Below, piece after piece: positions 1 to 7,241 of a stretch of 20,492 nt of DNA (position 1 is its first letter; each line of letters opens with the position of its first letter). The DNA lies in the NCBI GenBank assembly GCA_002771585.1, contig PCTT01000003.1:2181-22672 (forward strand). The letters run 5' to 3'. This stretch comes from Candidatus Campbellbacteria bacterium CG22_combo_CG10-13_8_21_14_all_36_13 (lineage in GTDB: Bacteria > Patescibacteriota > Minisyncoccia > Phycocordibacterales > PCTT01). The notes beneath the pieces are model-generated. The model did no database searches. It saw only the letters and a program-made list of their open reading frames with translations, and was not told the DNA's origin. Position numbers and translations under genes: made by a program.

Positions 1-42
1 TTTGTCAACATAGGATAAATGGCTCAAAATAGGCCCGTGTAG

Positions 43-51
43 TGCTATAAT
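43..51 (+). promoter_or_regulatory. Extended -10 promoter for pilB-like gene
   Basis: TGCTATAAT matches the extended -10 consensus TGnTATAAT exactly. No convincing -35 hexamer lies 16-18 bases upstream, which is usual for extended -10 promoters. The predicted start of transcription is near base 58, giving a leader of only about 13 bases without a Shine-Dalgarno sequence before the ATG at 72. The sequence match is direct; promoter activity is inferred. Confidence 0.6.
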
Positions 52-71
52 ATTTTAAGTAACAAACTATT

Positions 72-1763
72 ATGGCAATTCATTTTAACGAAACAGAACA
101 AAAAAAGAAGATGCAACAATTGCGAGACGCCGACGAAGAAAACGTGTCGCAAATGTTATCAAAAAAATATGGTATACCATATATTGATTTATCTGGTGTT
201 TCTATAGACACTGACGCTTTAAAACTAATCGAAGAGACAACAGCAAGAGAATTTGAAGTGGCTGGGTTTGATTTGGTTGGTAAAAAAATAAGTATAGGCG
301 TTAGATCTCCAAACAAGGTTGGTGTTGAAGATATAGTAAATGATTTACAGTCAAATGGTTATACTCCTTCCCTTTTTATGGTGTCTAAAAAAAGCCTAGA
401 AAAAGCTTGGGAAAGATATAAAGATATTACTTTCGCGACACAAAGCACTTCAGGGCTTTTGGACATATCAAACGACGAAATAGAAAAGTTTACAAGAGAA
501 ACAAAAACCGCCAATGATGTAAAGCAAATGCTAAAAGAGGTGATGGTTATGAAAAAAAGTCACCGAGTAACGCGTATTGTGGAAAGCGTTTTGGCTGGCG
601 CAATTGCTTTGGGGGCTTCAGACATACACATAGAACCACAAGAAGATTATGTTGTTCTAAGATATAGAATTGATGGGGTTCTTGTTGAATTTTTACAAAT
701 AGACAAAGATACACAAAAGCTTACCTTGTCTCGTATAAAACTTCTTTCTGGTCTCAAACTAAACATAACCGGCGCAGCGCAAGACGGTCGTTTTAGTATT
801 CATATGGGAGAATCCGAGGTTGAAATAAGAACCTCTGTTTTACCAGGAAATTATGGGGAGTCTATTGTGCTTAGGATATTAAACCCAGACACAATATCGC
901 TTTCTTTGGAAGATCTTGGTATGCATCCTAAAATTCTAGAAACAGTAAAACGAGAGCTCTCTAGACCAAACGGCATGATATTAAACACCGGACCAACAGG
1001 ATCTGGAAAAACAACAGCTCTTTATGCTTTCTTAAAATACTTATACAAACCAGGAATAAAAATAATTACAATTGAAGACCCAATCGAATATCACCTTCCT
1101 GGTATAACACAAACACAAATAGACAAGAAAAAGGGTTATACATTTTTAGAGGGTTTGAGATCAGCGTTAAGACAAGACCCTGATGTAATAATGGTTGGTG
1201 AGATACGAGACGAAGAGACCGCAGCAACGGCTATTAATGCGGCGCTTACAGGACACCTGGTTTTGTCCACACTACACACAAACAACGCAGCAGGAACATT
1301 CCCAAGGTTGGTTGATTTAAAAATAAATCCACACACAATAGGATCCGCAGTTAGGTTGTCTATGGCACAAAGGCTTGTGAGAAAGCTGAGACAAGATTCT
1401 ATAGAAAGCTATTCATTAGATGGTGAGTATTTAAATTTAGCAGAAAAAGCAATTTCAAGCTTATCAAAGAAAGGATTTGATGTTTCTAACCTTGATCCCA
1501 AAAAAGTCTGGAGGGTGAAAGAGGAAATGAAAAACATAGAAGGTGGTGGCTACAAAGGAAGGCTTGGGGTTTTTGAAGGAATAACGGTTGGGGCAGAGCT
1601 TGAAGAGTTTTTAAAAGACGCGCCAGGAGAAAGAGAGATACGAGCTTTTGCAGAACAACAAAACATAATGACAATACAAGAAGATGGTTTCTTGAAAGTA
1701 TTAAAAGGAATTACAGATATAGAAGAGCTAAAGAGGGTTGTTGATTTGGATTATAATATATAA
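72..1763 (+). CDS. pilB: PilB/GspE-family type IV pilus assembly ATPase
   Basis: This 563-residue protein is a secretion/pilus hexameric ATPase that would drive pilin polymerisation from the cytoplasmic face of the membrane. Residues about 20-115 form a GspE/PilB N-terminal domain. The catalytic half shows Walker A GPTGSGKTT at 307-315, the Asp box ITIEDPIEY at 332-340, Walker B VIMVGEIRD at 372-380 and the His box LTGHLVLSTLHTN at 392-404. The family's usual zinc-binding tetracysteine (two CxxC pairs) should follow near residue 440. Here that stretch has no cysteines and carries a charged insert before the conserved GYKGRLGVFE (about 494-503). No other pil gene is visible downstream; the upstream context lies outside the window. 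PilB is preferred over GspE because lineages of this type carry type IV pili. The family call is very safe, the PilB/GspE split less so. Confidence 0.93.
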   Translation: MAIHFNETEQKKKMQQLRDADEENVSQMLSKKYGIPYIDLSGVSIDTDALKLIEETTAREFEVAGFDLVGKKISIGVRSPNKVGVEDIVNDLQSNGYTPSLFMVSKKSLEKAWERYKDITFATQSTSGLLDISNDEIEKFTRETKTANDVKQMLKEVMVMKKSHRVTRIVESVLAGAIALGASDIHIEPQEDYVVLRYRIDGVLVEFLQIDKDTQKLTLSRIKLLSGLKLNITGAAQDGRFSIHMGESEVEIRTSVLPGNYGESIVLRILNPDTISLSLEDLGMHPKILETVKRELSRPNGMILNTGPTGSGKTTALYAFLKYLYKPGIKIITIEDPIEYHLPGITQTQIDKKKGYTFLEGLRSALRQDPDVIMVGEIRDEETAATAINAALTGHLVLSTLHTNNAAGTFPRLVDLKINPHTIGSAVRLSMAQRLVRKLRQDSIESYSLDGEYLNLAEKAISSLSKKGFDVSNLDPKKVWRVKEEMKNIEGGGYKGRLGVFEGITVGAELEEFLKDAPGEREIRAFAEQQNIMTIQEDGFLKVLKGITDIEELKRVVDLDYNI

Positions 1764-1842
1764 GATTTTTTGTATAATAGTTGACACCAATGAGTCATGA
1801 TTTTCTGCTTCTTTTTTTACTACCAACAAACACCAATGTGTG

Positions 1843-1848
1843 TATAAT
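1843..1848 (+). promoter_or_regulatory. Possible -10 for the structured RNA / ruvB leader
   Basis: TATAAT preceded by TGTG lies 55-60 bases before the folded element at 1903-2048, but no good -35 is present. If active, transcription would start near 1855 and cover the whole folded element, possibly reading on into ruvB. This is a sequence match only. A second TGTATAAT copy lies at 1771-1778, just after the pilB stop. Confidence 0.3.
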
Positions 1849-1902
1849 CAAATACATAAACAGATATTCAGATTCTCGTTATGGTTAGATAAAAAGAAAG
1901 GC

Positions 1903-2048
1903 TCAAACGCATAAACCTCTAAGTAATGCTAAAGCGCGGAGCGATAGCAATATGATTTTCTAAGGATAGTTGCAGTATAATACGAAATTAATCGTATAAC
2001 CAAAACGTCCTCGAAAGCATAGTATTACTTAGAGGTTTATATGTTTGA
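1903..2048 (+). ncRNA. Unassigned structured RNA candidate upstream of ruvB
   Basis: The 364-base gap between pilB and ruvB has no ORF but a long fold. Bases 1911-1931 pair with 2020-2040 over 21 bp with one G-U wobble (G1928 with U2023). Outside a 2x2 internal loop, TCAAAC at 1903-1908 pairs with GTTTGA at 2043-2048. The 88-base apical part contains further helices: ATACGA 1980-1985 with TCGTAT 1992-1997, and GCAATAT 1947-1953 with ATA-G-TTGC 1966-1973. The wobble pair is permitted only in a + strand transcript, which weakly assigns the strand. It does not resemble tmRNA, RNase P RNA, SRP RNA, a tRNA or any riboswitch consensus I can recall. A mobile inverted-repeat element (MITE-like) is the main alternative. 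Confidence 0.55.
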
Positions 2049-2062
2049 CCACATAAACCTCT
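2031..2062 (+). promoter_or_regulatory. Alternative hairpin competing with the RNA's main stem
   Basis: AGAGGTTTAT (2031-2040), the 3' arm of the upstream long stem, can instead pair perfectly with ATAAACCTCT at 2053-2062. Two more pairs (GT 2043-2044 with AC 2051-2052) lie inside an AT bulge, leaving a six-base loop. The same 10-mer ATAAACCTCT therefore occurs twice (1911-1920 and 2053-2062) competing for one partner, the layout of an attenuator or riboswitch expression platform. The downstream tract is only TTT before AAAAGC, so a classic U-tract terminator is not evident. Confidence 0.5.
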
Positions 2063-2092
2063 TTAAAAGCTTGTTATTAACCTATATATTAT

Positions 2093-2120
2093 TGAATTTA
2101 GCTAAAGTCTAGCATAGAAT
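2093..2120 (+). promoter_or_regulatory. Candidate leaderless promoter of ruvB
   Basis: TTGAAT (2093-2098) and TAGAAT (2115-2120) are separated by 16 bases. The -10 ends seven bases before the ruvB ATG at 2128, so transcription would begin at or next to the start codon. There is no Shine-Dalgarno sequence. The same spacing occurs at pbp, dnaN and ruvC. Activity is inferred. Confidence 0.4.
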
Positions 2121-2127
2121 ACATGTA

Positions 2128-3159
2128 ATGTCAACACCTAAAGAAAACAAGCAGAAGGACGTATTTAATGACCCAGAAAAGCTGGTTTTAGATTCTACAC
2201 TACGTCCAGAGACATGGGAAGAGTATATTGGGCAACAAATCATAAAAGACAACCTGAAAATACTACTTACTGCGGCAAAAGAGCGTGGGCATGTGCCGGA
2301 ACACGTGTTGTTTTATGGCCCACCAGGACTTGGAAAGACGACACTCGCTCATTTAATTGCAAAAGAAACCGGCTCTCAAATGAAAGTAACATCTGGACCA
2401 GCGATAGAAAAGGTTGGTGACCTTGCGTCAATACTAACAAATCTTTCTTCTGGAGATATTTTGTTTATTGACGAAATACACAGACTAAACAAAACAATAG
2501 AAGAGGTTTTATACCCCGCCATGGAGTCTAGGGTTTTAGATATAATAATTGGCAAAGGCCCATCAGCGCGAACAATTCAGCTTGAGCTACCTTCTTTTAC
2601 TTTGCTCGCCGCCACAACAAGGGTTGCCCTTATATCGTCCCCTCTTCGTTCTCGTTTCTCTGGCGGTGTTTTTAGATTGGAGTTTTACACGGATGAAGAA
2701 ATAAAACAAATATTAAGACGTTCTGCAAAACTACTTGGTGTTAACATTACAGAAGATGCTTTAAGTGAAATATCAAAAAGAAGCAGGTTCACACCAAGAA
2801 CCGCAAATTATTTCCTAAAAAGATGTCGTGATTACGCACAAGTAAAAAAACAGGAATTAAATAATGATATGGTTACAGATGCGCTTTCATTACTTGAGAT
2901 TGATGCTTTTGGACTAAACTCATACGACAGAAAAATACTTGAAATAATAATAGATAAGTTTGGTGGTGGCCCGGTGGGGGCAAGCACAATAGCGGCGGCT
3001 ATGGCTGAAGAGATTTCCACACTAGAAGAAGTTCATGAGCCATATTTACTACGAATGGGTTTTATAGAAAGAACACCTCGCGGTAGAGTTGTCACAAAAA
3101 AAGGATATGAGCATGTTGGGTATGATTACCCGGAGAATAGACAAGAAAAACTTCTGTAG
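2128..3159 (+). CDS. ruvB: Holliday junction branch-migration helicase RuvB
   Basis: The product is the AAA+ motor that, with RuvA, drives branch migration of Holliday junctions in recombinational repair. At 343 residues it has full family length. Walker A GPPGLGKT is at 64-71 and Walker B LFIDEIH at 112-118, followed by the sensor/Arg-finger region SPLRSRF (about 171-177) and TPRTANYFLKR. The C-terminal winged-helix part carries GGPVGASTIAAAM and GRVVTKKGYEH. The ATG at 2128 is chosen because the preceding ATG at 2123 runs straight into a stop (ATGTAA). yebC and ruvC follow on the same strand with gaps of 48 and 73 bases. ruvA is not in this window. The structured element 1903-2062 lies directly upstream and could regulate it. 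Confidence 0.97.
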   Translation: MSTPKENKQKDVFNDPEKLVLDSTLRPETWEEYIGQQIIKDNLKILLTAAKERGHVPEHVLFYGPPGLGKTTLAHLIAKETGSQMKVTSGPAIEKVGDLASILTNLSSGDILFIDEIHRLNKTIEEVLYPAMESRVLDIIIGKGPSARTIQLELPSFTLLAATTRVALISSPLRSRFSGGVFRLEFYTDEEIKQILRRSAKLLGVNITEDALSEISKRSRFTPRTANYFLKRCRDYAQVKKQELNNDMVTDALSLLEIDAFGLNSYDRKILEIIIDKFGGGPVGASTIAAAMAEEISTLEEVHEPYLLRMGFIERTPRGRVVTKKGYEHVGYDYPENRQEKLL

Positions 3160-3183
3160 AAGTCTATAAAGCTTATATTTATA

Positions 3184-3202
3184 ATTCGTAATTCGTAATT
3201 CA
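3184..3202 (+). repeat. ATTCGTA-type intergenic repeat before yebC
   Basis: This is a tandem ATTCGTA unit (two and a half copies) ending five bases before the yebC start codon. The same 19 bases occur in reverse orientation at 17576-17594, just upstream of virB4, so relative to the gene the orientation is identical. Its last CGTAAT sits eight bases before ATG, the position of a leaderless -10 hexamer. Confidence 0.7.
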
Positions 3203-3207
3203 AAACA

Positions 3208-3744
3208 ATGAGTGGTCACAACAAATGGTCAAAAATTAAACACAAAAAAGAAGCAACGGATGCTCAAAAGAGCAGGGTTTTTTCTAGATTAGTAAAATTA
3301 ATACAAGTTGAATCAAAAAGAGCTGGTGGAAACACAAACGACCCAGGTCTGCGTGCTGTTATTGAAAAAGCAAAAAAGGAAAATATGCCAAAAGACAATA
3401 TTGATAGAGCGGTAAAAAAGGGGGCTGGCGCAGACTCAGCAAACCTAGAATCTATAACATATGAAGCTTATGGTCCAGGAGGTGTTGCAATAATAATAGA
3501 GACTCTAACAGACAACAGAAATCGAGCGGCGGCAGAAGTGAGACACATCCTATCAAAAAATAATTGTGAGCTTGCCGCACAAGGCTCTGCTTTGTGGGCG
3601 TTTAATAGGGTTGGTGGTGCGTGGGAAGCAACCACAACAACCACAGTTGATGGTTCTTTTGCTGATAATCTAAACACACTAATAGAGCAACTTGAGGAGT
3701 GTGAAGATGTGCAAGAAGTATTTACTAATGCGAGTTCTGAATAA
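3208..3744 (+). CDS. yebC: YebC/PmpR-family protein, short form
   Basis: The N-terminus MSGHNKWSKIKHKK and the motifs NMPKDNIDRAVKKG and YGPGGVAIIIETLTDNRNR are diagnostic of the YebC family. Family members bind DNA or act on ribosomes as translation factors at difficult motifs, and are often encoded beside ruv genes. The protein has 178 residues, whereas the family is usually about 240. The sequence passes from ALWAFNRVGG (about residue 132) almost directly to the terminal helix NTLIEQLEECEDVQEVFTNA, so much of one C-terminal domain is absent. The frame is clean, so this looks like a lineage-specific shortening and not a frameshift. Function as DNA-binding regulator versus translation factor cannot be decided here. 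Confidence 0.93.
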   Translation: MSGHNKWSKIKHKKEATDAQKSRVFSRLVKLIQVESKRAGGNTNDPGLRAVIEKAKKENMPKDNIDRAVKKGAGADSANLESITYEAYGPGGVAIIIETLTDNRNRAAAEVRHILSKNNCELAAQGSALWAFNRVGGAWEATTTTTVDGSFADNLNTLIEQLEECEDVQEVFTNASSE

Positions 3745-3777
3745 TAAACTCTATTACTTTGCTTAATAAAAAACATC

Positions 3778-3811
3778 TTATTCTTAATTCTTTATTCATA
3801 ATTCATAATTC
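3778..3811 (+). repeat. Intergenic AT repeat before ruvC, copy of 17638-17664
   Basis: Bases 3778-3804 (27 bases) are identical to 17638-17664. The repeat ends with two ATTCATA-type units. The last CATAAT (3804-3809) lies eight bases before the ruvC ATG, a leaderless promoter position. It is built of the same ATTCnTA units as the repeat before yebC. Confidence 0.7.
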
Positions 3812-3817
3812 AGAACA

Positions 3818-4303
3818 ATGAGACTTATCTCAATAGACCCTGGATATGACCGCTTTGGTTTTGCTGTTATTGATAAAGACATAAAAGGAAATCAACATCT
3901 TATTTTTTCTGGTTGTATAGAAACAAACAAAAAAGACTCGTTTGAGGAAAGGCTTTATCAGATCGGTTCAGAGCTTGAAAACATTATTAAGAGACATAAG
4001 CCAACCGCCCTTGCCATAGAAACTTTGTTTTTTAATACAAACCAAAAAACCGCAATGAATGTGTCACAAACAAGGGGTATGGTTTTATATATTGGTAAAA
4101 AATTTGGTCTTGATTTGTTTGAATATACACCACTACAAATAAAGGTTGCTATCACAGGATATGGTCGTAGCAATAAAGACCAAATTATTTCAATGATTCC
4201 TCGTTTAATTAAAATTAGTGGAAAAATAAAATATGATGATGAGTGGGATGCGATAGCTGTTGGGCTTACATGTTTTGCGCACGAACGGTTTAATTATCAA
4301 TAA
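3818..4303 (+). CDS. ruvC: Crossover junction endodeoxyribonuclease RuvC
   Basis: RuvC cuts Holliday junctions symmetrically after RuvAB migration. The 161-residue protein is near the usual length and has the RNase H-like fold signatures: SIDPGYDRFGFAV with catalytic D7, LAIETLFF with E68, and KYDDEWDAIAVG supplying D140/D141 and D144. The ATG at 3818 places the first catalytic aspartate at residue 7, as in the family. It follows yebC on the same strand after an AT-rich repeat that may carry its own -10, and is closed by a hairpin at 4320-4346. Confidence 0.96.
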   Translation: MRLISIDPGYDRFGFAVIDKDIKGNQHLIFSGCIETNKKDSFEERLYQIGSELENIIKRHKPTALAIETLFFNTNQKTAMNVSQTRGMVLYIGKKFGLDLFEYTPLQIKVAITGYGRSNKDQIISMIPRLIKISGKIKYDDEWDAIAVGLTCFAHERFNYQ

Positions 4304-4319
4304 TTAAATTGTTGCTTAT

Positions 4320-4346
4320 AAAAAAACAAAGTAACTTTGTTTTTTT
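4320..4346 (+). terminator. Rho-independent-like terminator after ruvC
   Basis: Seven A, CAAAG, loop TAA, CTTTG and seven T form a 12-bp stem (4320-4331 with 4335-4346) whose right arm is itself a T tract, followed by ATTTTTT. It lies 16 bases after the ruvC stop. The stem is AT-rich, so strength is uncertain. Confidence 0.65.
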
Positions 4347-4441
4347 ATTTTTTAATAGCTTGAATGTTGTTGTTTGTAGATGTATTATTCCATGTCTTCT
4401 AAAGAAGCAAACTTATACGTTTAAATTTAAAATATCTTATA

Positions 4442-4447
4442 TATACT
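4442..4447 (+). promoter_or_regulatory. -10 of a leaderless promoter for the penicillin-binding protein
   Basis: TATACT ends seven bases before the ATG at 4455, so the transcript would start at or beside the A of the start codon. No Shine-Dalgarno sequence is present. The 151-base gap before the gene otherwise holds only the ruvC terminator and AT-rich sequence. Confidence 0.45.
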
Positions 4448-4454
4448 GTTAAAT

Positions 4455-6950
4455 ATGGCCAAAAATCAGAAAAAGTCTAAGTTGTTGTTGGTTTTTAAAT
4501 TCCTTCTTGTTATAGGCGTCTTTTTTGCTGGTGTTGTTGTTTTTTGGTTAAGTTCTTTTGATATACCAGACCTTACTTCTTTTGAAGAAAGAAAGGTGGT
4601 GCAATCAACAAAAATATATGACAAAACCGGAGAAGTGCTACTTTATGAGTTTAATAGCAACGACATAAAAAGAACAGTGGTTTCCGGTGATCAGATATCA
4701 AGATATATAAAAAATGCAACAATAGCCGTAGAAGACGCTGATTTTTACCAACATATTGGAATACGCCCACTGGCAACAATACGCGCTGTTTTTCTACAAC
4801 CTCTCAAAGGAAAAGGTGTTCAGGGAGGGTCTACTATCACACAGCAAGTAATAAAAAATTCACTTCTAACTTCAGAAAAAAAGATTTCTAGAAAATTAAA
4901 AGAGTGGATATTGGCGCTTAGAATAGAGCAGGTTTTAACAAAAGACCAAATACTAGAACTTTATCTAAACGAGACCCCTTATGGTGGAAGTATTTATGGT
5001 GTTGGTGAAGCCTCAGAGACGTTTTTTGGGGTTTCTTCGAGTGATGTGACACTTGCACAGGCAGCATACCTTGCAGCCCTACCACAGGCGCCTACATACT
5101 ACTCACCATACGGAAACAACAAGGAAGACTTGAATAATAGAAAGAATTTTGTTTTGAGCAGGATGTTTGAAAATAGATTTATAACAAAAGAGGAATATGA
5201 CGACGCGATAAGTGAGGCTGTTGATTTTATACCAAGAGCAACTCTTGGTATAAGAGCACCACATTTTGTATTTTTTATTGGAGAATACTTGGAACAAAAA
5301 TATGGTCCACGAGTGCTTGAGGAGGGTGGCCTCCGAATAATAACAACACTAGACTATTCTCTACAAGAAAAAGCTGAAAAAATAGTTAGAGAGTATGCGC
5401 TTCAAAACGCAGAAAGCTTTAATGCCGAAAATGCGTCATTAGTTGCCATAGACCCAAAAACAGGTGGAATTCTTGTCATGGTTGGATCAAGAGATTATTT
5501 TGATGAGAAAATAGACGGTAATTTTAATGTTGCTGTATCACACAGACAACCCGGTTCTTCTTTTAAACCGTTTGTGTATGCAACCGCTTTTATGAAAGGA
5601 TATACACCAGAAACTGTTGTTTTCGATCTTAAAACACAGTTCTCTACACAATGTAGCCCAAGCGGAGTTAAACTAACGGCTAGCGCTGTTTGTTATACCC
5701 CAGTAAACTATGACGGTATATATAGGGGGCCAATAACATTCCGAGAAGCATTAGCTCAATCAATAAACATACCAGCAATCAAAGCTCTTTATTTGGCCGG
5801 ATTAAACGATTCTCTTAGAACAGCAAAAGATATGGGGATATCAAGCCTTACAAACGTTGATCAGTACGGACTAACGCTTGTTCTTGGGGGTGGAGAGGTT
5901 TCTCTTTTAGAAATGGCAAGTGCATACGGCGTCTTTGCAAATGACGGTGTTAGAAATCAATATAACTCAATATCAAGAATTGAAGACAGCTCCGGTGTTG
6001 TTATTGAAACAACAAAAACACAACCAAAACAGGCAATTCCTGTAAATGTGGCGAGAACAATATCCGATATACTGTCTGATAACACAGCCAGAACCCCAGC
6101 ATTTGGCTCTAACTCTCCTTTATATTTTGCTTCTAGAGATGTGGCTGTAAAAACAGGAACAACAAACGACTATAAAGACGCTTGGACTGTTGGATACACC
6201 CCCAATATTGCTGTTGCAGCGTGGGCTGGTAACAACAACAACACGTCTATGGAGAAAAAGGTTGCTGGATTCATTATAACCCCTTTATGGAGGGCTTTTA
6301 TGAATGAGGCTTTAGCTGTATTACCAGACGAACGATTTAAAAACCCAGACTCTATTGATAAAACAAAACTACCACCAATGTTAAGGGGTGTGTGGCAAGG
6401 TGGTAAAAGCTATTTTATAGACTCTTTGTCTGGAAAACTTGCAACAGAACTAACACCTAAAGAAACTTTAAAAGAAATTGTATTATTAGACCCACACACA
6501 ATACTTTATTGGGTAAACAAAGATAACCCTGTCTCAGATGAAGCGGTAAACCCAGAAAATTATTCCCAATATCATTTATGGGAGTATGCTGTACAAAACT
6601 GGGTAAATAAAATGGGTTATACAAAACAAGACGAATCTCTTGTACCAAAAGAATACGACGACATCCATATAGAAAATAATTTACCTAAAATAAGTATTGT
6701 TGGTCTACAAAATAAATATACACAAGATAGTCAAATATCTTTTTCAATTAACTCAAATGGAGTATATCCAATTAATAATATTGAAATATTTTTTGCCGGA
6801 AGATATGTTGGCTCCATTACAAAACCGCCTTTTAATTATTCTTTCTCTATAAAAGATTTTTCAACCCAACAAAACAACGAATTAAAAGTTGTTGCGACCG
6901 ATATTGTATATAACAAAAAAGAGGTTGTTGAAAATATATCAGTTCAGTAA
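4455..6950 (+). CDS. Class A penicillin-binding protein (PBP1A-type)
   Basis: This bifunctional peptidoglycan synthase of 831 residues is anchored by a single N-terminal membrane helix (about 10-32). The GT51 glycosyltransferase domain shows AVEDADFYQHIG with catalytic E93, GGSTITQQVIKN and ELYLNETPYGG. The transpeptidase domain has the SxxK motif SSFK (S368-K371), SxN as SIN (436-438) and KTG (566-568). After about residue 740 a beta-rich tail with Ig/Fn3-like character (DSQISFSI, PFNYSFSI, LKVVATDI) is likely extracytoplasmic. It would polymerise and cross-link the cell wall outside the membrane. The gene is monocistronic, between the ruvC terminator and a convergent operon only 11 bases from its stop. 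It belongs to the pbpC/mrcA/ponA superfamily; the exact symbol is not assignable. Confidence 0.95.
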   Translation: MAKNQKKSKLLLVFKFLLVIGVFFAGVVVFWLSSFDIPDLTSFEERKVVQSTKIYDKTGEVLLYEFNSNDIKRTVVSGDQISRYIKNATIAVEDADFYQHIGIRPLATIRAVFLQPLKGKGVQGGSTITQQVIKNSLLTSEKKISRKLKEWILALRIEQVLTKDQILELYLNETPYGGSIYGVGEASETFFGVSSSDVTLAQAAYLAALPQAPTYYSPYGNNKEDLNNRKNFVLSRMFENRFITKEEYDDAISEAVDFIPRATLGIRAPHFVFFIGEYLEQKYGPRVLEEGGLRIITTLDYSLQEKAEKIVREYALQNAESFNAENASLVAIDPKTGGILVMVGSRDYFDEKIDGNFNVAVSHRQPGSSFKPFVYATAFMKGYTPETVVFDLKTQFSTQCSPSGVKLTASAVCYTPVNYDGIYRGPITFREALAQSINIPAIKALYLAGLNDSLRTAKDMGISSLTNVDQYGLTLVLGGGEVSLLEMASAYGVFANDGVRNQYNSISRIEDSSGVVIETTKTQPKQAIPVNVARTISDILSDNTARTPAFGSNSPLYFASRDVAVKTGTTNDYKDAWTVGYTPNIAVAAWAGNNNNTSMEKKVAGFIITPLWRAFMNEALAVLPDERFKNPDSIDKTKLPPMLRGVWQGGKSYFIDSLSGKLATELTPKETLKEIVLLDPHTILYWVNKDNPVSDEAVNPENYSQYHLWEYAVQNWVNKMGYTKQDESLVPKEYDDIHIENNLPKISIVGLQNKYTQDSQISFSINSNGVYPINNIEIFFAGRYVGSITKPPFNYSFSIKDFSTQQNNELKVVATDIVYNKKEVVENISVQ

Positions 6951-6965
6951 ACAAAAAATGTTTAC
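6947..6965. terminator. Small hairpin between convergent genes
   Basis: GTAAAC (6947-6952) pairs with GTTTAC (6960-6965) around an AAAAAAT loop. It overlaps the stop of the penicillin-binding protein gene and the end of the convergent DUF721-like gene. A T-rich stretch follows on the + strand. It is weak but could serve both transcripts. Confidence 0.3.
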
Positions 6966-7237
6966 AGTATGTTTTTTGGGGTTTTTTCACCTAGCCCTTT
7001 CTTCATCTCGTTTAAAATTGATTCTTTGTTTAAAAAAACAACGTTTTTTATAACAGAAGATGTTTCTAAAAAAATAATATTGTTGTTATATTTTATGTTT
7101 GATGTGTCTATATCAATATTATAAAAATCTCTTAAAACACAAATAAAAGAGTCTTTAACAACAGAATCTTTTGGTGTGAAAGATAAATATCTTTTTAGTA
7201 AGTCTGTAATTTTTTTTACAGAGTGTTCATCTTCCAT
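6962..7237 (-). CDS. Small DUF721/DciA-like protein downstream of dnaN
   Basis: This protein of 91 residues starts four bases after the dnaN stop, so it is almost certainly co-transcribed with it. The central part (NIKYNNNIIFLETSSVIKN, then a helix ESILNEMKKGLGEKTPKNIL) follows the DUF721 pattern: strand, short turn, strand ending in SS, then a helix and a terminal strand. Some DUF721 proteins are DciA, the ancestral loader or partner of the DnaB helicase, and are often encoded near dnaA/dnaN. The position therefore fits a replication role. Sequence similarity is weak, so this is a pattern and context call. It could also be an unrelated lineage-specific protein. Confidence 0.5.
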   Translation of the reverse strand: MEDEHSVKKITDLLKRYLSFTPKDSVVKDSFICVLRDFYNIDIDTSNIKYNNNIIFLETSSVIKNVVFLNKESILNEMKKGLGEKTPKNIL

Positions 7238-7241
7238 AAAA

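Noticed and set aside
1781..1786. TTGACA as a -35 promoter box
   Set aside because: No -10-like hexamer lies 16-18 bases downstream; the nearest TATAAT is far too distant.
1903..2048. Known RNA genes (tmRNA, RNase P RNA, SRP RNA, tRNA) or integron attC site
   Set aside because: None of the conserved core motifs of these RNAs is present, and the attC core sequences are missing from the arm ends.
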